Assembly (NCBI GenBank): GCA_030654205.1
Contig: JAURXW010000088.1
Span: 1 to 20,006 of the forward strand
Source of the DNA: Bacteriovorax sp.
GTDB taxonomy: Bacteria > Bdellovibrionota > Bacteriovoracia > Bacteriovoracales > Bacteriovoracaceae
Length of the DNA: 20,006 nucleotides
Direction: 5' to 3'
The translations under genes were made by a program, and so were the position numbers. Positions 13,730 through 20,006 of the stretch are shown here, one piece after another. Positions within the stretch are counted from its first letter, which is position 1. Each line of letters opens with the position of its first letter. The notes under the pieces are model-generated. The model saw only the letters and a program-made list of their open reading frames with translations. It had not been told where the DNA came from and made no database searches.

Positions 13730-15295
13730 ATGGCACACGATTTTCCATTTGATCATTTTTTAAAAATAGGAAATAAAAATACATCGGTAAATACCTTTAA
13801 TAATCACCTTAACCATTTAGAATCACATGCGGTATCAGATTTAAATGCTCAGGCTTTTCATGATGAAGAACTAAGTGTGATTAATACTGAAATATTAAAT
13901 CATCTTAGAACTGTAGTTCCTGAACTTAAATTTAAAACTTATTTTGAAAATAATCTTGAATTAAAAAGTATCAATGAATCAAATGTTAATTTTGAAGTTA
14001 AAACGGCATTTATTAAAAAATCAGTTGAACTATACAAAGAAGAAATAGCCAAAGCTCTTTATAATGTACTTGGAACGTTATACGAAGTGTATATTGAAAG
14101 TAAGGATCAAACAGACTACCAACTCGACAAAGGCGCTCCTGCCAGCAATGCAAACGTTAATAGCAAATCTTTTAACGATGTTAAATTCACATTGGACTTA
14201 ACTCCTACTAGAGATGATTTAGCATCCAAAGCTCATGCACAATATATTGAACATATGAATCCAAATCAATCTGGAATCATAATAGATAGATCAAAAACTT
14301 TTGATAATTTCATTGTAGGACCTACAAATAATATGGCCCAAGCTGCCTCTAAAGCAGTAGCTCAAAATCCTGGAAAAAATGGAAAATATCCATCTATATA
14401 TGTTCATAGTAATTCAGGCTTAGGGAAAACTCACCTACTCCATGCTGTGGCCAATGAAATTAATGAAAAACATCCGAGCTTAACGGTCTGCCTAATCACA
14501 GCGCGTGACTTTATGGATGAAATGATAACATTAATGAAAAACAATAGAATCAATGAATTCGTAAAAAAATATACCGAAAAAGTTGATGTCCTTATGATTG
14601 ACGATATCCATGAATTAAAAAATAAAGAAGGAACTCAAGACCAGTTTTTTCATGTTTTCAATGAAATGCATAATAAAGGAAAGCAGTTAATATTTACTTC
14701 AGATAAACGCCCAAAAGAAATTGATGGTATATCTGAAAGAATTAAAACACGTTTGCAATGGGGACTTGTTGTAGATATTCAACCACCCGACCTAGAAACG
14801 AGAATTGCAATCTTAAGAAGAAAAATGGAAGGATTGGATTTATATGTTACAGAGGATGTCTTAACACTAATAGCCTCACGTATTAAAACGAATATAAGAG
14901 AGCTAGAAGGCTCTCTAGTAAGACTTAAGGCCGTAAGCGAGCTAATGAACGTAGAAATTGAGATCGACCTGGTCAGAGAGCAATTAATGCTACCTAATAA
15001 TGAATCAGATAAAGAATTGACTATCGAACATGTAGCTAAAGCAACTGCTCAATATTTCAGAATCCCTCTTGCGGATCTAAAATCTAAAGGAAGAAGCCAA
15101 GATATTACAAAAGCCCGCCATATTGCTATGTATTTGGCGCGCAAAATCGTGAACGCAAAACAACAAGAAATAGGAAGTTATTTTGGCGGACGCGATCATT
15201 CTTCAGTTATCCATGCCGTAAGTGCAATAAGCGAAAAAGTAAAATTAGACGCTACCCTCTCAAAAGACATAAATTCTATTGAATCAAACTTATAA
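13730..15295 (+). CDS. dnaA: Chromosomal replication initiator protein DnaA
   Basis: AAA+ initiator that binds DnaA boxes and unwinds oriC. The ATG at 13730 is chosen because GGAG lies 8 nt upstream; an in-frame TTG 18 codons earlier has no such site. This gives 521 residues. An extra N-terminal segment of about 48 residues, rich in H and N, precedes domain I (about 50-122). A linker (about 123-185) leads to the AAA+ core. There the P-loop reads SNSGLGKT (227-234), Walker B LMIDDIH is at 288-294 and PPDLETRIAILR at 352-363. The DNA-binding domain IV ends with KARHIAMYLARK and IGSYFGGRDHSSVIHAV (481-497). The usual P-loop is GGxGLGKT, so two glycines are replaced. Confidence 0.97.
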   Translation: MAHDFPFDHFLKIGNKNTSVNTFNNHLNHLESHAVSDLNAQAFHDEELSVINTEILNHLRTVVPELKFKTYFENNLELKSINESNVNFEVKTAFIKKSVELYKEEIAKALYNVLGTLYEVYIESKDQTDYQLDKGAPASNANVNSKSFNDVKFTLDLTPTRDDLASKAHAQYIEHMNPNQSGIIIDRSKTFDNFIVGPTNNMAQAASKAVAQNPGKNGKYPSIYVHSNSGLGKTHLLHAVANEINEKHPSLTVCLITARDFMDEMITLMKNNRINEFVKKYTEKVDVLMIDDIHELKNKEGTQDQFFHVFNEMHNKGKQLIFTSDKRPKEIDGISERIKTRLQWGLVVDIQPPDLETRIAILRRKMEGLDLYVTEDVLTLIASRIKTNIRELEGSLVRLKAVSELMNVEIEIDLVREQLMLPNNESDKELTIEHVAKATAQYFRIPLADLKSKGRSQDITKARHIAMYLARKIVNAKQQEIGSYFGGRDHSSVIHAVSAISEKVKLDATLSKDINSIESNL

Positions 15296-15336
15296 TTGTT
15301 AATAACAAAAGATAAATTCTAAAGTTATTAACAATT
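15294..15336. repeat. 13-bp perfect inverted repeat directly after dnaA
   Basis: AATTGTTAATAAC (15294-15306) and GTTATTAACAATT (15324-15336) are perfect reverse complements separated by 17 nt. The left arm overlaps the last two bases of the dnaA TAA stop. The stem has only two G-C pairs and no good U-tract follows, so it is a poor intrinsic terminator. A further direct copy of the arm core, ATTGTTAATAA, lies at 15461-15471 next to a DnaA box. This points to a protein site family in the origin. Confidence 0.75.
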
Positions 15337-15438
15337 TACTCACATCAAGTTAACAGAGTTACCAACACAAATTCTTAAAAAAACAGCCAAAGTAATAATT
15401 AAAATATTTTTTTCGATTTAATAAGTTCGAAGAATATT

Positions 15439-15447
15439 TTATCCACA
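15439..15447 (+). promoter_or_regulatory. DnaA box, perfect consensus
   Basis: TTATCCACA, identical to the strong E. coli DnaA box. It lies 28 nt before a reverse near-consensus box. Confidence 0.85.
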
Positions 15448-15474
15448 AAAAGATATCAACATTGTTAATAAAAA

Positions 15475-15483
15475 AGTGGATAA
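15475..15483 (-). promoter_or_regulatory. DnaA box, one mismatch
   Basis: Minus-strand TTATCCACT, differing from TTATCCACA at the last base. It faces the perfect box at 15439, with a copy of ATTGTTAATAA between them (15461-15471). Confidence 0.65.
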
Positions 15484-15687
15484 CATAAAATAGAGATACA
15501 AAATCAACAAAGAAAAAAGCAATCTAAGAAGTTATGTGGAAAGACCGTTGAAAAACAGTGGAAAAATATTTATTTTGCCCCATAAAAAAAGAATATGCGT
15601 TTAAAAAGACCTGAAAACTAAAAGTTAACAAGAATAACCAAGATAAACAAAATAGTTAAGTACATGAAATTGAAAAGTTTTATTAAT

Positions 15688-15704
15688 TTTTCCACTTATC
15701 CACA
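15688..15704 (+). promoter_or_regulatory. Tandem DnaA boxes (weak plus perfect) beside the AT-rich tract
   Basis: TTTTCCACT (15688-15696) runs directly into a perfect TTATCCACA (15696-15704), sharing one T. Paired, co-oriented boxes immediately upstream of an AT-rich repeat are the layout of a basal unwinding system. Confidence 0.8.
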
Positions 15705-15707
15705 TTG

Positions 15708-15745
15708 TAATAAGAAAAGTATTAATAATAATAAATAATATATAG
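15708..15745 (+). other. Candidate DNA unwinding element with DnaA-trio-like triplets
   Basis: Three nucleotides after the perfect DnaA box a run of triplets starts with TAA TAA (15708-15713). After four non-TAA triplets it continues as TAA four times in a row (15723-15734), then TAA again at 15736-15738 and TATATAG. DnaA-trios described in other bacteria are T-A-(G/A) triplets placed just downstream of DnaA boxes. The match is therefore good in position and sequence, but AT-rich DNA yields such runs easily. Confidence 0.5.
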
Positions 15746-15791
15746 AAAAGAGAGAAGTTAATAAACTTAGTTAGACGAGACTCGATGAAGC

Positions 15792-15820
15792 TTGATTTCA
15801 CTTTTATAAAAATGTAAAAA
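15792..15820 (+). promoter_or_regulatory. Weak candidate promoter for dnaN
   Basis: TTGATT (15792-15797), a 17 nt spacer and TAAAAA (15815-15820) lie 27 nt before the dnaN ATG. The -10 is poor and the AT-rich setting makes chance matches likely, so this is tentative. Confidence 0.25.
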
Positions 15821-15847
15821 TAACAAATATATTTATTGGAAAAAATT

Positions 15848-16963
15848 ATGATTGTTAAAATTGCAGTGACAGATTTGAAAGATACCCTAATTAAAATACT
15901 AAGCGTGGTAGATAAAAAAAATACACGTTTAATTTTAAACTTTATTCAAATAAAAGCATTTGGAAATCAATTAGAAATGACTGCTACAGATTTAGAAGTA
16001 TCAGCAAAGGTAACAACACAATGTATTGTGGAAAACCCAGGTACATTTTGTGTAAATGCTAAAAATATATTTGATATTGTAAAAGAATTACCTGACAAAG
16101 AATTAACAATAGAATTATTAGAAGGAACTAATAGCTTAAAACTAACTTGTGATAATATTAATTTCACATTATTAATTTATACAAGTGAAGAATTTCCACA
16201 TTTACAATTTGGTACTACTGGAAATGAATTTAAATTAAATTCAAACCAAATAATAGAGATAATCAATAAAACTTCACATGCAATTTCAAATGATGAAACA
16301 CGTTTATTTCTAAATGGAATATTTCTCCAAGAAGTTGATGGAAAATTGAGAACAGTAGCAACTGATGGTTACAGACTTTCACTCGTGGAAACGGAATTAA
16401 CTAATAATAAAATTGAAGCTCTTATAAATGGAATTATAATTCCGAAGAAAGGTGTTTTAGAATTAAAAAAAATAGCAGAAACATATCCAGATAAAGAAAT
16501 TAGTATTTCTGTTGATGAATCTTTTATTTATTTAAATGCAAATAATAGTTATCTATTAGCAATTAGATTAATAGCCAAAGAATATTTAAAATATCAAGCA
16601 GTAATACCTAAAAAAACAACATATTTTGCTGACATAGAAAGAAGTGCTTTTATCAATGCCGTGAGAAGAATAAAAATTATGGCCAATGAGCGATCAAATG
16701 GTGTGAAGCTTATTCTAAAAGAAAATGAAATGATTGTGGCTGCTAATCATCCATCATTAGGTGAAGCGCAAGAAAAAATAAATATTCATTATTCAGGAAA
16801 AGAATTTGAAATTGGTTTCAATGCTAAATTTTTAATTGACACACTTTCAATATTTGGTGACGAAGAAATAAGAATGGAATTGAATAATGAATTAAGTCCA
16901 ATTGCTATTAAGTCCTCTAAAAACCAAAATTACTTATGTATAGTGATGCCACTAAAATTATAG
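15848..16963 (+). CDS. dnaN: DNA polymerase III subunit beta (sliding clamp)
   Basis: Ring-shaped clamp that tethers DNA polymerase and other replication and repair proteins to DNA. The ATG at 15848 gives MIVKIAVTDLKDTLIKILSV and 371 residues, close to the usual 365-380. An in-frame TTG four codons earlier is less likely. Typical marks are RTVATDGYRLSLVE (168-181), HYSGKEFEIGFNAKFLIDTL (314-333) and the closing VMPLKL. The usual FPDYRRVLP-like segment reads YLKYQAVIP here (246-254), so parts of the protein-binding cleft differ. The gene is strikingly A+T-rich. It overlaps recF by 1 nt if recF starts at GTG. Confidence 0.97.
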   Translation: MIVKIAVTDLKDTLIKILSVVDKKNTRLILNFIQIKAFGNQLEMTATDLEVSAKVTTQCIVENPGTFCVNAKNIFDIVKELPDKELTIELLEGTNSLKLTCDNINFTLLIYTSEEFPHLQFGTTGNEFKLNSNQIIEIINKTSHAISNDETRLFLNGIFLQEVDGKLRTVATDGYRLSLVETELTNNKIEALINGIIIPKKGVLELKKIAETYPDKEISISVDESFIYLNANNSYLLAIRLIAKEYLKYQAVIPKKTTYFADIERSAFINAVRRIKIMANERSNGVKLILKENEMIVAANHPSLGEAQEKINIHYSGKEFEIGFNAKFLIDTLSIFGDEEIRMELNNELSPIAIKSSKNQNYLCIVMPLKL

Positions 16964-18060
16964 TGAGCAGTTACAAAATATTCAAGTTACAGGTAACAAA
17001 TTTTAGAAATTTAAACCCAGACATAATTTCATTTAATAATGGTATTAATTGCATACTAGGTGAAAATGGAAATGGGAAAACAAATATTCTAGAAGCAATA
17101 AATGTATTATCCACAAAAAAATCATTTAGGAAAAATGCAAGTTTTCCACAATTTTTGAGTATAGATGGTGGAAAACCAGAAATAATATTTTCTTCTGTAT
17201 TTGAAAATGAACAAGCTCAGAAAATAAGCTACACATCAAAAATGACCAATGAATCAGTACAATGGTTTATAGATGGAATTCCATCGAAAAAAAAATTAGA
17301 TATTAAAATAGTCTTTATAAATCCATTTGATTCATATGGATTTCATAATAATGCAAGTGATAGACGTGAGTGGCTTGACTATTTTATAAGCCAACTTGAT
17401 GCAAATTACAAAAAAAATTTAGCAAAATATACAATAGCATTACGCTTTAGAAATACCCTACTTTCAAAAAAGCCATCAAAGTATAAAGAACAAATAATGG
17501 CTTCAGATGGAGAACTAAGTATACTCTCAATGTACTTAACAGCGAGAAGAGTAGAATTTTTAAAAGAAATAGAACCTTTTATCGCAGATACTTTTCAACA
17601 AATTTTTTCAGAAAAGCATAAATTACAAATTAGTCTAGATTCGAGAATAATTAATTTATCAGCAGTAAATGTTCAAAAAATATTTGTTAACAACCTAGAA
17701 ACAGATTGCGAAAGAGGACATACTAGCTATGGTCCACATAAAGATGACTACGTGCTTCTATTTGACGGTCTAAATTCTTATGATTTCTGTTCATTGGGTC
17801 AGCAAAAAATGAGTTATTTAAGCCTCTTATTTGCCTATATAGAGCTTTTTCGGTATAAATATACGTCCTACCCAATAGTGTTGATTGATGACGTCTCAGG
17901 CGAGCTAGATCAGCATCGATGGCGCAGGTTGGTTGAGTATTTAGAAAAACGAGAATTTCAAGTTTTGATAACTACAGCAAATGAAAAATTTAAGGAAGAA
18001 TTAGACCGGATCAGCGGAGCCAACAAAATTCACATCAAGAACGGCTCTGTTATCTACTGA
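16963..18060 (+). CDS. recF: DNA replication and repair protein RecF
   Basis: SMC-like ATPase that acts with RecO and RecR to load RecA at gapped DNA. The GTG at 16963, overlapping the dnaN stop (TAGTG), gives 365 residues and puts YKIFKLQVTNFRN at residues 4-16, where RecF proteins normally start. An ATG at 16936 would add nine residues inside dnaN, and neither start has a good ribosome site. The Walker A GENGNGKT is at 33-40, TSYGPHKDD at 254-262, the ABC signature SLGQQK at 277-282 and Walker B with D-loop VLIDDVSGELD at 306-316. It precedes gyrB by 53 nt. Confidence 0.96.
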   Translation: MSSYKIFKLQVTNFRNLNPDIISFNNGINCILGENGNGKTNILEAINVLSTKKSFRKNASFPQFLSIDGGKPEIIFSSVFENEQAQKISYTSKMTNESVQWFIDGIPSKKKLDIKIVFINPFDSYGFHNNASDRREWLDYFISQLDANYKKNLAKYTIALRFRNTLLSKKPSKYKEQIMASDGELSILSMYLTARRVEFLKEIEPFIADTFQQIFSEKHKLQISLDSRIINLSAVNVQKIFVNNLETDCERGHTSYGPHKDDYVLLFDGLNSYDFCSLGQQKMSYLSLLFAYIELFRYKYTSYPIVLIDDVSGELDQHRWRRLVEYLEKREFQVLITTANEKFKEELDRISGANKIHIKNGSVIY

Positions 18061-18100
18061 AACTTTTCGATCTCAAAAAAAAATGGAATTTTGCAATTTA

Positions 18101-18106
18101 GAGGAG
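18101..18106 (+). promoter_or_regulatory. Ribosome-binding site that fixes the gyrB TTG start
   Basis: GAGGAG is spaced 7 nt from TTG at 18114-18116. No ATG or GTG with a comparable site occurs before the conserved part of GyrB, so this strong site supports the non-ATG start. Confidence 0.8.
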
Positions 18107-18113
18107 TACCGCC

Positions 18114-20006
18114 TTGGAAGAAAGTAATGAAATTAAAGAAGTCGTAAAAGAACATGAGTCTATTTCGAAAGTAACAACAGAATATGGTTCAAACCAAATC
18201 AAAGTTTTAGAAGGACTTGATGCCGTTAGAAAAAGACCAGGAATGTATATCGGTGATACTGGTATGCGTGGACTTCACCACTGTGTGTATGAAATAGTAG
18301 ATAATGCTGTAGATGAGGCATTAGCAGGATATTGTACAAAAATAGATGTTGTAATTCATATCGATAATTCGGTAACAGTCGTGGATAACGGCCGTGGAAT
18401 ACCTGTTGATATGCACCCTACTGAAGGAATTTCTGGAGCAGAGTTAGCTTATACGAAACTTCATGCCGGTGGAAAATTCAACGAAGATGGTGGAGCGTAT
18501 AAAGTTTCAGGTGGTCTTCACGGTGTTGGTGCTGCAGTCGTAAATGCCCTATCAAAATGGGTAAAATTAGAAATTAAAAAAAATGGAAAACTTCACGAAA
18601 TAACTTTTGACCACGGAAAAGCTGTTGGTGGAATGAAAGCAATAGGAGTACTAGAAGATCCTAAAGAAACTGGAACTAAAGTAACATTCAAAGCAGATAA
18701 TGAAATTTTTGAATTTCATGAATATAACTACGATACACTTGCCAATCGATTTCGTGAGATGGCATTTTTAAATCGCGGATTAAGAATAAATATCAAAGAT
18801 GAAAGAAGTGAAAAAGAAGAACTTTTTTATTTTGAAGGCGGGATTTCCGAATTTGTTAGTTATTTAAATCGTGCAAAAACGGCTATTCATAAAAAAGTCA
18901 TTTATTTTATTCAAACGAAAGATGATTATGAAGCTGAAGTGGCACTTCAATGGACTGATTCGTATAACGAAGTCATCACATCATACGCAAATAATATTTC
19001 AACACCAGAAGGTGGAACGCACGTTTCAGGTTTTAAAACGGCCTTGACAAGAGTTTTAAATAACTATGCAAAAGATAATAATCTTCTGAAAAATATTAAA
19101 CTCGCCTTAACTGGTGATGATATGCGAGAAGGATTAACTGCAGTTGTATCAGTTAAACTTAAAGAACCTCAATTTGAAGGGCAAACAAAATCAAAACTTG
19201 GTAACTCTGAGGTTGAAGGTATCGTAAATTCACTTGTGGGTGAAAGTTTCAAGCAATATTTAGAAGAAAATCCAGATATTGGTAAAGCTGTTATAAAAAA
19301 ATCTGTTGATGCTGCAGCAGCAAGAGAAGCTGCTAGGCGAGCAAGGGAAATGACAAGACGTAAAAACGTTTTAGAATTTTCGGGTCTACCGGGCAAAATG
19401 GCAGATTGCCAAGAATCAGATCCTGCTCAGTGTGAATTATATATAGTCGAGGGAGATTCAGCTGGTGGATCCGCTAAACAAGGTCGCGATCGCAGAATTC
19501 AAGCCGTACTGCCTTTGAAAGGTAAAATATTAAACGTTGAAAAAGCCCGTTATGAAAAAATGTTGGCATCTGAAGAGATCAAAAACTTTATTCAGGCAAT
19601 TGGAACTGGGATTGGAAAAGACACATTTAATATAGCTAAACTTCGTTATCATAAAATTGTAATTATGACCGATGCCGATGTAGATGGTGCACACATAAGA
19701 ACTTTGATTCTGACTCTACTATATAGACAATTTCCGCAATTGATTGAACAAGGTTATATCTACATTGCCCAACCGCCTCTATATAAATATAAAAAAGGTA
19801 AAATGGAAACGTACTTAAAAGATGATAAACGTCTTGAAGAGTACTTAGTTAACAACGCCACTCAAGATTCAAAAATAACAATTGATGATGAAGTTATAAC
19901 TGGTGAAGCAGCGAAACTGCTTATAAATAAAGAAAGTCTTTATAGAAAAACTTTGTCTTACTACGATACTCATTACGATACAGATTTATTGAAAAAAATT
20001 GTGGAA
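18114..20006 (+). CDS. gyrB: DNA gyrase subunit B, 5' part (C-terminal end lies outside the window)
   Basis: ATPase and TOPRIM subunit of gyrase, which introduces negative supercoils ahead of replication. The reading frame starts at TTG and stays open for all 631 codons to the window edge. The GHKL ATPase domain shows EIVDNAVDEALAG (60-72; E60 is in the catalytic position), DNGRGIPV (91-98) and GGLHGVGAAVVNALS (133-147). QTKSKLGN lies near residue 360. The TOPRIM domain shows YIVEGDSAGGSAKQGRDR with E446 and TDADVDGAHIRTL with D520, D522 and D524. The 18-20 residue N-terminal leader before TTEYGSNQIKVLEGL is charged and somewhat long. ParE is unlikely given the dnaA-dnaN-recF context. Confidence 0.98.
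   Translation, partial: MEESNEIKEVVKEHESISKVTTEYGSNQIKVLEGLDAVRKRPGMYIGDTGMRGLHHCVYEIVDNAVDEALAGYCTKIDVVIHIDNSVTVVDNGRGIPVDMHPTEGISGAELAYTKLHAGGKFNEDGGAYKVSGGLHGVGAAVVNALSKWVKLEIKKNGKLHEITFDHGKAVGGMKAIGVLEDPKETGTKVTFKADNEIFEFHEYNYDTLANRFREMAFLNRGLRINIKDERSEKEELFYFEGGISEFVSYLNRAKTAIHKKVIYFIQTKDDYEAEVALQWTDSYNEVITSYANNISTPEGGTHVSGFKTALTRVLNNYAKDNNLLKNIKLALTGDDMREGLTAVVSVKLKEPQFEGQTKSKLGNSEVEGIVNSLVGESFKQYLEENPDIGKAVIKKSVDAAAAREAARRAREMTRRKNVLEFSGLPGKMADCQESDPAQCELYIVEGDSAGGSAKQGRDRRIQAVLPLKGKILNVEKARYEKMLASEEIKNFIQAIGTGIGKDTFNIAKLRYHKIVIMTDADVDGAHIRTLILTLLYRQFPQLIEQGYIYIAQPPLYKYKKGKMETYLKDDKRLEEYLVNNATQDSKITIDDEVITGEAAKLLINKESLYRKTLSYYDTHYDTDLLKKIVE

Larger units (their letters stand above)
15296..15847 (+). 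other. oriC: Chromosomal replication origin (oriC) between dnaA and dnaN
   Basis: This 552 nt gene-free stretch is extremely A+T-rich. It contains two perfect TTATCCACA boxes (15439, 15696), one single-mismatch box in reverse orientation (15475) and weaker TTTTCCACT-like boxes at 15557 (reverse) and 15688 (forward). A TAA-triplet AT tract follows the last box. The 13-bp inverted repeat sits at its left end. No open reading frame of note was seen. Location between dnaA and dnaN, box clustering and AT content together support oriC. Box function and the unwinding point are inferred. Confidence 0.85.

Overview
The window is an origin-proximal chromosomal segment of a low-GC Gram-negative bacterium. 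It carries two oppositely transcribed blocks that diverge from the rpmH/dnaA boundary at about 13.55-13.73 kb. The left block (1-13.54 kb) is entirely on the minus strand. In transcription order it reads rpmH, rnpA, yidD, yidC, mnmE, mnmG, rsmG, parA, parB, a bactofilin gene, then the ATP synthase genes b', b, delta, alpha, gamma and beta (beta is cut by the left edge). The right block is on the plus strand: dnaA, oriC, dnaN, recF and gyrB (gyrB is cut by the right edge).

Several traits point to the group formerly called Deltaproteobacteria. The order parA-parB-bactofilin-atpF'-atpF-atpH-atpA-atpG-atpD, the paired b'/b subunits, the signal-peptide-like N-terminus on b, and the absence of atpB/atpE next to the F1 genes all fit. 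The strong A+T richness and these traits together suggest Bdellovibrionota, perhaps a Bacteriovorax/Peredibacter-like organism. That placement is an inference from gene content and composition, not a demonstrated identity.

The genes cover initiation and segregation of the chromosome (dnaA, oriC, dnaN, recF, gyrB, parA, parB, two parS sites), membrane protein insertion (yidC, yidD), RNA processing and modification (rnpA, mnmE, mnmG, rsmG), a cytoskeletal bactofilin and the F1 part of ATP synthase plus the b stalk. Spacing is tight. rnpA/yidD overlap by 4 nt, mnmG/rsmG by 1 nt, and dnaN/recF by 1 nt with the preferred recF start. The longest gene-free stretch is the 552 nt oriC between dnaA and dnaN. 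It holds two perfect DnaA boxes, several degenerate ones, a TAA-triplet AT-rich tract and a 13-bp inverted repeat.

I see no mobile element, defence system, CRISPR array or tRNA/rRNA gene. The least ordinary signal is a 16-bp near-palindrome, TGGTTCTATAGGACCA. It occurs four times in tandem (27-bp period) plus once inverted, in frame, inside the G domain of mnmE. Its two arms recur as a 10-bp-stem hairpin in the leader of the bactofilin gene. Secondary points of interest are a parS site over the mnmG start region, a degenerate G4 motif in MnmE, a variant P-loop and long N-terminus in DnaA, a C-terminal tail on ParA and an altered protein-binding cleft in DnaN.
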